A stretch of DNA of 64,000 nt from Palaemon carinicauda. Lineage: Eukaryota > Arthropoda > Malacostraca > Decapoda > Palaemonidae. This document shows, piece after piece, positions 23,601 through 35,131 of the stretch. Position 1 is the stretch's first letter, and the number at the start of each line of letters is the position of its first letter. The DNA is taken from contig NC_090728.1 in assembly GCF_036898095.1 (NCBI RefSeq), positions 83,361,449 through 83,425,448 on the forward strand. The letters run 5' to 3'. The notes under the pieces were generated by a model. It did no database searches. It saw nothing but the letters and a program-made list of their open reading frames with translations, and was not told the origin of the DNA. The position numbers were made by a program, and so were the translations under genes.

Positions 23601-24240
23601 ATTATTATTATTATTACTTACTAAGCTACAACCCTAGTTGGAAAAGCAGTATGCTATAAGCCCAGGGGCTCCAACAGGGAAAATAGTTCAGTGCAGAAAG
23701 GAAAACAGGAAAATAAAATATTCTAAGAAGAGTAATAACAATAAATATCTCCTATATAAACTATAAAAACTTTAACAAAACAAGAGGAAGAGAAATAAGA
23801 TAGGAGAGTGTGCTCGAGTGTACCCTCAAGCAAGAGAACTCTAACCCAAGACAGTGAAAGGCCATGGTACAGAGGCTATGGCACTACCCAAGACTAGAGA
23901 ACAGTGGTTTGATTTTGGAGTGTCCTTCTCCTAGAAGAGCTGCTTACCATAGCTAAAGAGTCTCTTCTACCCTTACCAAGAGGAAAGTGGCACTGAACAA
24001 TTACAGTGCAGTAACCCCTTGGGTGATGAAGAATTGTTTGGTAATCTGTGTTGTCAGGTGTATGAGGATAGAGGAGAATATGTAAAGAATATGCCAGACT
24101 ATTCAGTGTGTATGTAGGCAAAGGGAAAATGAACCGTAACCAGAGAGGAGGATCCAATGTAGTACTGTCTGGCCAGTCAAAAGACCCTATAACTCTCTAG
24201 CGGTAGTATCTCAACGGGTGGCTGGTGCCCTGGCCAACCT
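23601..24240 (-). mobile_element. SINE with LINE-A-type tail, copy 3, complete, inside the RTE endonuclease
   Basis: A 640-bp element from (AAT)n (23601-23618, complement) to the 5' end GGTTGGCCAGGGCACCAGCC (complement of 24221-24240). The six-base direct repeat ACTTTT flanks it (23594-23599 and 24241-24246). Removing the element and one repeat closes the endonuclease frame without loss, so the boundaries are well supported. This is the reference copy for the family here. Confidence 0.88.
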
Positions 24241-24595
24241 ACTTTTCTCACTACCTGGCCCATACGCACTGACAAACGCCCAACATTCCCTACCCAACCT
24301 AACCCTTACCCACATTAACCTAGATGATATCTCCTTCCATTCCAGTACTTTACCTGTCATCCATTCACTCAGCAATAAAGCCACACCCTCTCTCGCTCTT
24401 CCCCTTTCAATCCCAGACACTCTACCAGACATTTCACCAAACATCACTTCACCCTTTCCTTTTATCTTCGTCTCACACAAGGCCAATACATCCATCCTTC
24501 TATTCCTAAACATACTTCCAATTTCACATCTTTTACTCTCTATCGTACTACATCCACGCACATTCAAACACCCCAAAACTAGCGTGCGGGGAGCA
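24241..24595 (-). pseudogene. RTE endonuclease, N-terminal part
   Basis: Reads LGCLNVRGC, ESKRCEIGSMF, MDVLALCETKIKG (the ETK block with the catalytic Glu of APE-type endonucleases), GRAREGVALLLS and FVSAYGPGSEKS. It ends exactly at the SINE. The very N-terminus is missing or begins at about 24595, so the element may be slightly truncated. Confidence 0.85.
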
Positions 24596-24600
24596 AGTCA

Positions 24601-25147
24601 CTCTAATATCGAACAAAAAATAAGTGAGAAAAATGTACCTAAGTGTGAATAAGTATGTTTTTGAGTTATGAGCTCCCAAAGATTTGCAACACATTTTTGC
24701 TTCTTTTCTTAAAGAAATCAAGATAATATTATGATAATTTTTATTCTTTATTCTTACATAAATGCACCCTAAACGAGGTATTTGATCCCTCAGTTTACTA
24801 TTCCTATGTTAGAGTTACCAGCAATCTCTCCTTGTTGCCAGTGTTTTAGTTAGCAGGTTTCAGCTCTGTACTCTTATTCATGTTTCTTTCTTTCTTGGTT
24901 CTTTTATCTTGTTCTCCACTTACTTTTTGTTCTTTCTATCACCTTATGTAACATTGGCATAGCTATAAAATTCCACAGGACGTTGTGAAAGCACAATCTA
25001 CTTACGAACTTCAAGTAAATAAACACATGCATTATAATTTCTATGTCTTTGGAAACTTTGCTGATGTTCTTGTAGCTGGTAGTTTTCATTTACCTGCCCT
25101 CTACCAATGCCTTTCATTTCTGCCAGAAGTACGATATATCGAAACAT
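24601..25147. other. AT-rich intronic DNA, nothing recognised
   Basis: No coding block, terminal repeat or tail seen. Confidence 0.4.
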
Positions 25148-25151
25148 AAGA

Positions 25152-25237
<86 letters not shown>

Positions 25238-25293
25238 ATGAATATAATTTTGGAGTGATAGCATTTTGGTTTATATACTGTAAATGGCAGTTC

Positions 25294-25380
<87 letters not shown>

Positions 25381-25493
25381 AACCATTATTTGATTCTAAG
25401 AGAGTTGAACATCGGTAATATAGAATTTGTATAAATGGCAGTTTTAAATAATTCAAGATAGAGAGAGAGAGAGAGAGAGAGAGTGAGAGAGAG
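25148..25493. repeat. Three (GA)n microsatellites
   Basis: Runs at about 25148-25234, 25299-25379 and 25461-25493, separated by 64 and 81 bp. The spacers share the words AATATA/AATAT, ATAAATGGCAGTT (25279 and 25431) and TTCAA, so the array probably grew by duplication of a (GA)n-plus-spacer unit. Ser/Leu open frames here are artefacts. Confidence 0.95.
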
Positions 25494-25802
25494 ATGCACG
25501 GCTAGGCAATGTTTTATCGTGATAGATAGTCTTTTTATATGTACAGTTAAGTAAATCATTCCAAAAGCTTTTAAAGGTAGGTCCATTTGGTCTCTTGCCA
25601 GCTATCCATGATCCGTCATATAGACACAGCCAGGCTAGGTTGGGGGGTTATTCAGAGAAGACCTGAGAGTTCAGGAAATGGTCCCTTCTGTTTACAGTAT
25701 TAAACATAAATGTGATGGAACTGATGGTTCCCTTCCCAACATTGAAGAGATTTAATCCAAGAAGGAACTGTCATATCATACACTTTAAAAACTCTATATA
25801 TA

Positions 25803-26376
25803 CAGTAATATCTGTTGATACGAAAGCTTCTGCATACAGAATTTCCATGCTGTGAAACGAGATTTTAAGATTTGTTTGCTTCATATCACAAAAAAAAAAA
25901 ATTCATGTTACGAAGAGATTTGCCAGCCTAGTCGAGAATAAAATAGTTACCCATTAAAAATATAAGCAGGTTGAAGAAAACAGGTTGTTTATGCATGATA
26001 CAAAACATACCTTTCTATAATATGGGTAACTATAATAATAGTACAGTACATATGTTACTGTATATTTTGCATATGTACAGTCTTTTACTATATGTATTGT
26101 ATTATTTTCCCTTAACTATTGCATTATGTTCTAATAACTAATTAATTTAAAGGTATTAACAATAAGGCTAGGTATACTGAATGATTCAAATGTATTTGGC
26201 TGTACAGTATTTCATGTGGTTACACTATAGCTTTATTATAAAATTTAATGTGGTATTTTTGTAGGGTTTGGAACGAATTAGGAGATTTACATGTAAAACG
26301 TGACTCATAATACGAAACTTTCACGGAACGAAAGTCACCCCAGAACGAATTAATTTCATATCTTCAGGCAATACTG
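25803..26376. mobile_element. pogo/Tigger-type MITE, 574 bp
   Basis: The ends CAGTAATATCTGTTGATACG and (complement of the right end) CAGTATTGCCTGAAGATATG are related inverted repeats, each flanked by TA (25801-25802 and 26377-26378). GAACGAATTAATTTCATA near the right end resembles Tigger termini. No transposase frame. Confidence 0.75.
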
Positions 26377-26378
26377 TA

Positions 26379-27181
26379 GCTTGAACTCATGAGTCTCCTT
26401 TATATACACTGAGTCTATGCTGTGCACATTGAAACAATGGCCATAGAACAGGGGAGAAAATATTCCTTTGGTAATTCATGTCATCTTGGCTGAGAGCCCC
26501 TGTTCTACCCTTTTACAGGAAAGCTGTTAGAGACCAAAGAGCATCTCCCAAAAATTTAGTTTTCCTTTTGCCAAAACTACTTTGTTCACAAACCTTTTGT
26601 AATGTAACTCATCTTATACCCTGCTAAGTGAAGCTAAATATAAAATATTGAAACAAAATAACTGTGTGCACAAGACAATTCTTAAAATTAAATTTTTGCA
26701 GTACAAATCCAACAGTTTCTTTATAATTTAATATCAAGCCTTGATAATCTTATAACTCTTCCTCAAACATTGCATGTATAAGAAGTAAGCATAATAAGGA
26801 AATCTCATAGCCATAACACATGTAACCTATCAAAAATAAAAGGAGATAAGCAATCATGTATTGCTATATCCCAACCTCAAGTGTATGAAAAGGAAAAATG
26901 GAGAGGGGAATATATTCACTAAAAATACAGGTAATCAAAAGCTGGTAATATCCACTAGAGAACTACAATCATATCAACATAATTTCAACTATATATGCAA
27001 ACATAAAATAGTTGAAAATTACAAAAAGATATTTTCACATTAAAAGAAAACATGGTGTCTCCACATAAAGAAATATCTTACATCCAGTAACTTTAAGCAA
27101 TCATTGAATGTTGGGAACTAGCAGACTTAAAGGAGTCAGAAAAACCTTTATACAAAATGGTTCAAAGTGGATATTAACAGA
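26379..27181. other. AT-rich intronic DNA, nothing recognised
   Basis: A 60-codon frame (26861-27043) has no recognisable motif. Nothing else supported. Confidence 0.4.
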
Positions 27182-27183
27182 TA

Positions 27184-29582
27184 CAGTGGGTTTTCAGGTT
27201 ATGACGACCTCATAACGTTTTCATGATAAGATGCATCTCCCATAAACTATTAAGAAAATGTGTTTCAATCTTTGATCCTTGCGTCATTATTACGAACAGC
27301 AGGACTAGTTCACGTAAATGGGTAAGACCAACATCTCGTTTTGGTGGTGAAATAAAACAGAGTAACGTGGTGCCACAACAAAAAAAGAAGCATTTGTGCA
27401 TCCCTCAGTTGCTGATGCTATGCAGTTCTATATTGTTGCTGTCTCTGTGTTTGTGCATAAACTAGTTTGGACTGACATTTTGTCTGCGCTTTTCTGATCA
27501 TTTTTTTCCCTCAACGTGGCTCCCAAGTGTAAGGAGAACGAAGATAGCAGTGTACCAAAGAAAAAGAAAGCCATCACCAAGTATGAGAAGTTAAAAGATT
27601 GTGAAACAAGCAGAAAAGGGGACAATCCTACAAATTACGTTCAATCGGTTGTCACCACAAATAGCAAGGATAAAAAGCGTATTCCTGATCACACCCGGGG
27701 ATATGCTTTTATGTAAATCGACAGATTACAAAGCTGCATAGTGGTTCCATTATAAAGATAGAGATTATTAGTTCTTTGTCTGGAAGACCACAGCCAACGA
27801 CATATAGCAGTAAGCCTCAGGGATCATTGTACCAAAAGCAAGAAGATAGCTTGCCATAATGAAAAACAATAAAGGGGAAGGAGGTGAAAATGAAGTGAAT
27901 GTGGCCAGCAGGGGTTGGTTTATGGAGCAAAGGGGTGCACAAATTATCATAACAATAATGTTCAAGGTGAAGCTGCTAATGTGATGAAAAAGCAACAAAT
28001 GGTAATCCTAATGTGTTGGTTAATATAATTAAGGAGGGAGAGTTTACCATGCTAAAGAGGCTATGGGTTTATATTTGAACCATATGCTAAATTGTGCTTA
28101 CAAAGCTAAGGAGAAGACAGCACCAGGCCATAAATTTAGTGATGAGACTAACTTTGCCTCTTGGAGGGTAAAGCTACTGGTGACTACAAGCTGTGGCTGA
28201 TATTTCAGGCTGAGAATTCAAGGGCATGCTAGGGCATTTAAAAGAGTCACCTGCCTTTCATCTGGAGATCCAACATGAAGGCATGAGTGACTCTTCAAGT
28301 ATCAAAAAATTGATTTATTCACTTTTCTGCACCTGATGTGGAGCAGTACTAATCATCCAAGGGTTTGCCTTTAATAGTATTGTTAGGGATGGCCAATACC
28401 TTTTCCACTGTAAGCTTGGGTGACTAATGCAAATATCAATGTGGTTTACCTTCCATAGAATACCACTGAAATTTTGGCCTTGGGCACCAGAGAACAACCA
28501 TTACGTGACTCTGAAGGGCTTTTACAAGTCCTACGTCATTCTTTCAACTGTAAAAGCATTGCTAATTCTTATGCTCAAGTGAAGCAGACAAACTTGAATG
28601 GTTTGCGGAAATAACTGTTCCCAGTTTGTGAATGATTATCTTTGCTTTGAGGAGACAATTGACTCTGTCACCAATAACAGAGCTGTTGACCTGAGTAGGA
28701 CGCTTCATTTGGATGTGGATTCTAATGATCTAATGATGTCACAGAGCAACTGGCATCTAACGGAGAGGAGCTATCTGCTGAGAACCTCATTCAACTTGAG
28801 AAGCAGATAATTAAGAGGAAGAGAAAGACATACCCACCAAGAAATTGACAACCAAGAACATGACACAAGGTTTTGCACTAATACAGCAAGGGTTGGCAAA
28901 GCTTGATGTTGAGCACTCCAACACAGAGAGGTACAGTACAATAAGATCTACCAAGGGATCATGTATTTGCTGGTATGGTACAGGCAGATTGGAGCAAAAA
29001 AACTGTAAACACTTCTTCAAGAATGTAAAGTGTCCTGCAATAGATATTATACCCTCTACCTTCGAAGGTTCTTTATCTACTACAGCTCTATTAGTCATTT
29101 CTGAATTACCAGCCCAGTATCTTCAGCACCTTCTGTAGGTTCTCCAGACTCATCTGCCCTAGTTTTCCAACACCTTTTGAAGATTCACCGGACTGACTTT
29201 TCCTAAAATCTCAAGCAATTTCTGCAAGTTCTCCTTCCTCTCCAACTATCTCCTCCCATTAAACCTGTATTTCCACCCTTTCCAGTAAGAAAGCCAAATG
29301 TAGGAGTAAATATTTGTATTATTTTCTTTTTTACAGTTTCAATATATCCATTTACAGTATATTTATATCCTCAAATTTTTAGCCCTAGTAATGTTTTCAT
29401 ATCATAAAATATGTTTTCATGTTCTAGTTTAATGACTTTGATATACAGTATCGCATTAGCATAGGTAAGTAACTTCAGTGCTTATGTAAAGTACTGTATT
29501 TAGATGGGTTTTTACTTACTTCAAGATTCAAGTTACCCTATGGAGTAGGAACAGATTTCCGTTGTCAACCGAGAACCTTCTG
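27184..29582 (+). mobile_element. Tigger-type DNA transposon, full length, degenerate
   Basis: The ends CAGTGGGTTTTCAGGTTATG (left) and CAGAAGGTTCTCGGTTGACA (right, complement) are imperfect inverted repeats with flanking TA (27182-27183 and 29583-29584). The length of about 2.4 kb is normal for Tigger. The right end lies 58 bp from the splice donor of the helicase exon at 29641. Confidence 0.8.
27516..29130 (+). pseudogene. Tigger-type transposase relic
   Basis: DDE transposase of the pogo/Tigger family, broken by many frameshifts. N-terminus (27516-27716): KKKKAITKYEKLKDCETSRKG then NPTNYVQS, the helix-turn-helix start, with ATG mutated to GTG. Central relics: EKTAPGHKF and LLEGKATGDYKLWLIFQAEN (about 28125-28230), then VVYLP-NTTEILALG (about 28440-28500). 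C-terminus: VTNNRAVDLSRTLHLDVDSN (about 28660-28725), ELSAENLIQLEKQI (about 28770-28810), TTKNMTQGFALIQQGLAKLD (28845-28910). A decayed PCNA-box-like QKNCKHFFKN follows (about 28995-29025). Order and spacing match the family. Confidence 0.8.
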
Positions 29583-29640
29583 TACATGAAAATTCATTTT
29601 TCTTAAGACTAAATATGTAAAATAAGATGGTTATCTTTAC

Positions 29641-29836
29641 CTCTTGTGTCATATTTCCATGTAACTTTTGGAAAGATATAGCACCCTCATGTTCATCAAC
29701 CTCTTCTTCAACATCATCCTCATCATCAGTGCTACTATCGTCCTCACTTTCATCTTCATAACCAGCTAAGACTCTTTCTGCTCGCCTAGTGAGAGATGAT
29801 TTTTCTTCTTTCTTTGGCTTGTTGTCACTCCAGTAT
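29641..29836 (-). CDS. Ddx31: DDX31/Dbp7-like RNA helicase, exon C (acidic linker and LHG box)
   Basis: A 196-nt exon: one base completes the codon left open by exon B, then 65 codons in phase 0. It has acceptor TTTTTTAAAG and donor GTAAAG. It starts YWSDNKPKKEEKSS, passes through an acidic stretch (EDESEDDSSTDDEDDVEEE) and ends SFQKLHGNMTQE. The last part is the conserved LHG box before motif V of DEAD-box helicases (FxKLHGxMxQ in DDX31/Dbp7). The acidic insert fits the poorly conserved linker these proteins carry between motif IV and the LHG box. Joins in phase to exons B and D. DDX31/Dbp7 proteins act in the nucleolus in large-subunit ribosome assembly. Confidence 0.87.
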
Positions 29837-30845
29837 CTTTAAAAAATCAAACATTTGTTAAGAAATCAATAATATAAAAACATTATTTTGAATTCAATAT
29901 ATTATACCAGGCTAATTATACATCCATTTTCAAGTCCCTGTGATGGTAGTTTGAAGCATTCCCCGTTTTGTCTATAACGTAATGAGTTGCATTTAAAAAA
30001 TCTACAACACAAAATCTTCAGAGGACTTTTTACTTGGGTTATTGAAAATCTCACTTGCCTTCATTAGAAACTTCCTCTTTATGAGGTTTTGCTTGATGCT
30101 AGCCTGGCAAATTGGTTAAAGAGGCTAAGGTTATGGGTAAAATTATGCTATAGGGGTTAGCAAAAAAGCTTTGCCCATTCAACAGGACTTTTAGAAAACT
30201 TATCCATGTGCTAACAAATCCAGAAACCCCTCTGGCTGCTTCCAGTGGTGCAACCAGTATTACTGTCAGGACAGAGAAGAGGACTATACTTTCAAGTTGT
30301 CACAATAATAATAAGGGATTTACTAATGCTGCATTACCCAGCAGAGAACAGACTAAACAGAATTTTAACAATAAAATTTCTTATTTCAATGCTGGTTTTC
30401 ATGTTGCTTCTTCTCTAGAAGCACGCTTTAATCGACTCTTACCCGTAGAATTTGCACAATTTAATTTTACCATTTTCATTCAATTCAATAAATACATGCC
30501 CTTAATGAAGAAATGCAATATTCTAATAATGTGGTAAGAAGCCCAAAACTGTTGTGCCAGATACTTAGTCCCTTCAGTTTTGAAGTTGAGAAGGATGGTT
30601 AATAGAGTAACATTCCTTTTTTTATCAAAATTGTTTATTTTTATGAACTTCCCCTGATGTTCATATTGGTAAATTCCACACTCTATTAGAGGCAAGACAC
30701 AGGTGAAGTTAAGAGATGGGATAATTTTAAGTGAACTTAAGGTACCATGGTTAAGATTTACTAACCTCGTCTAGATTACTTTCAACAGACCATCTTAGAA
30801 TATCATTTGAAATATGAGACTCCAGATTATATCCTAAATATATTT
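29837..30845. other. Intronic DNA, nothing recognised
   Basis: Start of the 21,355-bp intron between exons B and C. A 109-codon frame (30208-30537) has no identifiable motif. Confidence 0.4.
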
Positions 30846-30943
30846 AAAATACTGAACTGTAGATTGTCTCTACTTAAAATACTGTACTGGACTGTAGATT
30901 GTCTCTACTCAAAATACTGTACTGGACTGTAGATTGTCTCTAC
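30846..30943. repeat. Minisatellite, unit about 34 bp, three copies
   Basis: Copies share AATACTG, ACTGTAGATTGTCTCTAC; copies 2 and 3 also carry CTGTACTGGACTG, absent from the shorter first copy. Non-coding. Confidence 0.85.
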
Positions 30944-31716
30944 GTTATATTTTCTTTATCCAAATGATACTTTTGATTGATTACAAATTGACTGATAAAT
31001 AAAACCCCACATAATTGCAGATAAGTTATAAACTGACTGAACTCAGAATTAATTAGATCATGTACCATGTCACAGCGATGGTGCCTGTAGTTTTGTCCTA
31101 ATAAGACTGCAAGGCTTTTACTGGACATAAAAACCTGTTTTCAGCTGAAATACTTTTATCCAGTTTTAGAGAAGAGGTTGTTGATAAATATTCTAAGGAA
31201 ATACTGAGGAAAATTTCAGCTACCGGGTAATGTAATTGTAATGAGAGTGGAAGAAACATTTTGTCAATGTAAAATACAAATACAGTATCTGAAGTGATTA
31301 CCTGATTAGTCAAGCAACACATAAAAAAAAAGGTGAAACCATTTCAGTGGGAAAGAAAGGCCAATCTTAATGGATATATGGAAAATAAAATGGAAGATAA
31401 TCCTGTTAGTGTGAAAAAATTAAGGCAAATCCTTAGACATATCATTTTTGGCTCTAAAGGAAGTTAAAAGAGACAAAATCGTCCTGCATTCCCCAAAGCC
31501 TACTTTGACAAAAAACAGTTGTGATTTACTTATGAGCTTAGCTGAAGCTAATGCCAAAACAAAGTGCTTCAGTCATGATATCTTGAAGTTAGATTTTTCA
31601 ATTACTGTAGTTGAAATTTGGATCTTTTAAATACTGTAAAACCACATCCAAATTCCAGAAAATTAGCCTTACTATTGGAGTCTTTTCAATACTAAATCTA
31701 AATACATGCGCTCTAA
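30944..31716. other. Intronic DNA, nothing recognised
   Basis: Several short frames on both strands lack any motif. No repeat ends seen. Confidence 0.4.
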
Positions 31717-31717
31717 C

Positions 31718-31800
31718 AGTGGTTCACAACCTATGGTCCTTGGACCGGTGTTGGTCGTTGGTGTATAATTTGCTGGTATGCAAAATTGCTTTACTTGATA
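31718..31800 (+). mobile_element. hAT-type transposon terminus
   Basis: CAGTGGTTCACAACCTATGG followed by GGTCCTTGGACCGG resembles the left end of hAT (Charlie-like) elements. The complement of 45321-45337 (CAGTGGTTCCCAACCTT) is the same terminus. No matching other end or 8-bp duplication was found nearby, so only a fragment is claimed. Confidence 0.55.
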
Positions 31801-32361
31801 CCTATTATCTTATTCATAACCTAAGAAAAATAAAAACAATGTCTGTCTAACCTTACATAATTCTATTTCAAAGAAGTAAATATTACTAAAAAAATAATGA
31901 AATGTACTGAGTGTGACTATTCTTTGTAATTTGCCCTAAAAATTGACAAATCTACTGTTGTTGCATATAACACAGTTTTAATCGTTTATGTAAGATTTTA
32001 TGGAAGAATTGCTATTTACCAATAAAATGTGTGAATTTTGTAAAGGCCGTTGTACTCAATTCAGATTTGTTAACACTGCCATGTAAATTTATGGAGCAAT
32101 ATTGCTATTCCACACAGGTGTGCGATGGCTGTCGCGAAGTAAGGTTTTATTTAAAGCCCAATACACAGTATGATTCATGTATCAGCCTCGTGGTGCAGTA
32201 GTGGAGTTGATAAAAATTACTTGGTTAAACTGTACTGCAACACTGCTCACTTGTTTTTGCGCTAGCTGCCTAGTTGCAGTTCAGCTTTTATTGAGAGAGG
32301 ATGTATGCCGATGATTTATTCTACCAGGAGACTCTACTGCTAATATCATTAAAATCATTAC
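31801..32361. other. Intronic DNA, possibly hAT-derived
   Basis: Follows a hAT-like terminus. No coding block or second terminus seen. Confidence 0.35.
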
Positions 32362-32363
32362 TA

Positions 32364-33859
32364 CAGTGGAACCTCTACACACGAATGTATCTACATCCGA
32401 ATTTTCCAACATCCGAAGTAAAATTCGAGCACTTTTTCGACTCTACACCCGAATTTTATTTCGACACACGATGTAAGCAATTTTTGTCGTACCAGTTGTA
32501 TCCGAATTTTTCGACACGCGAAGTACAATTCGAACACGTTCCTACTCTACACCCAAATTTTTTTTCGACATCCGAAGTAAACAATACCCGTGCACGTAGA
32601 TGGTACTCATAGCGCCGGATGTATTTTTTATTTCCGCCGATAGAAGGCAGCATTTCTACCTCGGAGGGACCCTCAATTAGCGTGGCTTGGGACATTCCTC
32701 TGTTCTCGTCGGCTTCGTGTGGTTGTGCCCTGTGCGTTCTGCTATTAACTGTGTTTTAATCGTGATTTTTTACGTTCATCCTTTAACGGTATTTTACGTA
32801 AATCATGGGTCCTAAAAGGCTTAGTTTTGCAAGTGGTAGTGGTAGTGGTGAGAAAAGGAATAAGGAAATGCTTTCTTTAGAAGTAAAGCAAGGAATTATT
32901 GAAAAGCATGAGCGTGAGTGAACTTGCAAAAGAACATCACGACGAACTTACTACAGAGGAGCTCAAGGAACTCTATGCTATGTCTGAGCACATGAGTGAT
33001 GACAAGGAAGGGATCGAGGAGGTAGAACATGTGTTAGGTTCGGCGCAAATAAAAGAGGTGTTAGGAAAATATCAAGACGTGGTCGACTTCATCGACAAAT
33101 ACCATCCAAAGAAATTGCAGGTTTGTCGTGTAGTTGCGCAGTTTGATGATGTTTCCCTAATTTATTTTCGAAACATTCTGAAAAGCTGTACCAAGCAACT
33201 TTCTATCGATAGCTTCTTTAAAAAAACTACGAAGCGAACTCGTGATGAAGAGGAAGGAAGTGGTTCAAAGAAAACGGCAAAGAGTGAAGCGAAAGAAAGT
33301 GAAACAAAGAAAACGGCAAAGATTGAAGAGAAAAAAATTCAATCAATTTTAAGTGTAGAGCGAAAGTGATTAAAATTAATCATCAAAAAGAAAAAAAGAA
33401 AATGTAAAAAAAAATATAAAATATAAAAATAAAAAAAATAAATAAGCTAAGTTAGGTTAAAGTTCACTTAGTGTAAGTTAGAATAAGTTACGGTAGTGTA
33501 CGTTTATCGTAGTCAACCTCTCTACCTCCTCGCCGCCCGTCCATCTCCTCTCTGCGTAGCAAGACCAACACCTGCGCTGGACTTTCTAAGGTAAAGTGAC
33601 GCTAAAAACCCGTTTCTTATTTATTATTTCTTGATAATTATTCTTTTTTACATGTCTATTATCTAATTTAGAGTGCATATTGTCATGTGTAATTATGTGT
33701 AGTAATTTATTAAGGAGATATCATAGGTTTTTGGGCTCAACCACAGATTAATCCTATTTCAATGTATTCTTAAGGGAAAATTCGTTTCTACATCCGAACA
33801 TTTTCTACATCCGAAGTCGGTTGTGGAACGGATTAAATTCGTATGTAGAGGTACCACTG
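32364..33859 (+). mobile_element. pogo/Tigger deletion derivative, 1496 bp, sharp ends
   Basis: Inverted ends CAGTGGAACCTCTACACACG and (complement of right end) CAGTGGTACCTCTACATACG, with TA on both sides (32362-32363 and 33860-33861). Sub-terminal words ACATCCGAA and ACACCCGAA recur several times at the left end and again at the right (about 33785-33820), likely transposase-binding repeats. The interior encodes only the two ends of a Tigger transposase. End similarity suggests a fairly young insertion. Confidence 0.88.
32804..33369 (+). pseudogene. Internally deleted Tigger transposase retaining a PCNA-binding motif
   Basis: Starts at ATG 32804: MGPKRLSFASGSGSGEKRNK then MLSLEVKQGIIEKHER, the typical N-terminus before the DNA-binding domain. 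It ends in a frame break at about 32920. From about 32905 in a second frame, VSELAKEHHDELTTEELKEL jumps straight to the C-terminal region, so most of the DNA-binding and all of the DDE catalytic domain are missing. Near the end, QLSIDSFF (33196-33219) fits the PIP-box consensus Qxx[ILM]xx[FY][FY]. It is followed by a Lys-rich tail (KKTTKRTRDEEE, SKKTAKSEAK). pogo transposase is known to bind PCNA through such a box. Not catalytically competent. Confidence 0.82.
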
Positions 33860-33861
33860 TA

Positions 33862-34189
33862 TTATCAAAAATAAATTATCATTAAAATTAATGAAGTGTT
33901 GGTCCTTGTCCACTTAATGAGACTATAGTAGGCAGTGAACTTTTAGTCACTGGCGCCGGAGTTGAGCCGTGCGGGCATCCTCTCACTTTGAATGGCCTAT
34001 CAACTCGTTGGTATTGCAATTGTCTGTTGAAAAAGTCATTTTTCAGTGCATCCATTCAACACTGCTCACATCATGAATCATAATGTGTATGGTGCTTAAC
34101 ACTTATTCTTGAACTATGGCAATGAGTTACTAACATCTTTGAAACAGAAAACCTGACAGTGCAAATATGTTCCAAGATACTAGGGATTG
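33862..34189. other. Intronic DNA, nothing recognised
   Basis: No frame or repeat signature between the pogo element and the SINE. Confidence 0.4.
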
Positions 34190-34520
34190 TGGTGGCCGAT
34201 GTGGTAACGTCCATGTGTGGTGAATACCACACTGGGGTTCGAGTCCCACTCAAACTCGTTAATTGCTCTGGTTGCTGCAATCTCACTATCCTTGTGAGCT
34301 GAGGATGGGGGATTGGGGGGAGCCTATTGGTCTATCTGCTGAGTCATCAGCAGCCACTGCCTGGCCCTCCTTGGTTCTAGCTTGGGTGGAGAGGGGGCTT
34401 GGGTGCTGATCATATGAATACATGGTCAGTCTCTAGGGCCTTATCCTGCTTGATAGGGCAATGTCACTGATCCTTACTTCTGCCATTCATGAGCAGCCTT
34501 TAAACCTTTAAAGTGGGTTG
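34190..34520 (+). mobile_element. tRNA-derived SINE B, better copy
   Basis: The head holds a pol III-like box A (TGGCCGATGTGG) and an intact box B (GGGTTCGAGTCCCACTC, about 34236-34252) with tRNA-like spacing, followed by a non-tRNA body shared with 6090-6400. The tail ends near TTTAAACCTTTAA. Copies in both orientations show it is dispersed. Confidence 0.8.
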
Positions 34521-35131
34521 TTAAGTTGGCCTATTTGAGTACCATAGTTTTGCTTCTGATTCAGCTTAATTTACCGCTAGAGGGCAGGAATTATTCAATT
34601 TTTTTAAGATAAGATTGACGGGTTCAAAAGAGATTGCTGGTCTGGCATAAGAGGATCGATAGGGAGTGTTTTATTATGTTTCCCAGTGTAGCCTCAGTTG
34701 TTGATGATCAGAGAGAGAAATTAAGTATTTACAGTTTGAAATGTATCATTACAAAAAATTTCAATTCTCTCTCTGAGCCTTTTTTTTTCTTACTTTCCAG
34801 ATGAAGAGAATCCATGAACATGATGTGAATGGGTTTGCAGTTTTTTCTTACGCTCAGATGAAAATATATGTATTTATTGCAAGAGAATCAGCTGAGTTGT
34901 CAAGTGACAAGAGATTACAATCTCTATAAAAGTAGCATAACATTGGTGACCAGTAAATTCCACTTGGTAAATTTCCTGATAAGTTAAATTCACGACGACA
35001 TATTCCATGAAGATGAATCCCACTACAGTAAAACTAAAAGAAATATAAATTAGTCTCGATATTTATTCTATAACAATTAAAGGCCTTTGTTACACACTGC
35101 ATAATAAATTCCTTGTTAATCAAAATATAGA
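34521..35131. other. Intronic DNA, nothing recognised
   Basis: Left flank of the DIRS-like element. No coding or repeat signature. Confidence 0.4.

Larger units (their letters stand above)
20745..24600 (-). mobile_element. RTE-type LINE, nearly full length, split by a SINE
   Basis: On the minus strand the order is apurinic-type endonuclease, linker, reverse transcriptase, short C-terminus, 3' UTR and a (TATG)n-like tail (complement at about 20740-20755). Length without the inserted SINE is about 3.2 kb, the usual size of RTE-clade LINEs. The LRQGC block, with no long domain after RT, and the short tandem tail suggest RTE or a close relative. A 3' fragment of the same family lies at 60630-60985. 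Confidence 0.85.

Noticed and set aside
24998..25386. Ser/Leu-repeat open frames on the minus strand
   Set aside because: Produced by (GA)n tracts only.
33735..33760. GGGCTCAACCACAG resembling the left end of the DIRS element
   Set aside because: Lies inside the pogo derivative, match stops after a few bases, no other DIRS sequence.
34190..34260. Possible tRNA gene around box B at about 34240
   Set aside because: No cloverleaf; the downstream body is shared with 6090-6400, so it is a SINE.
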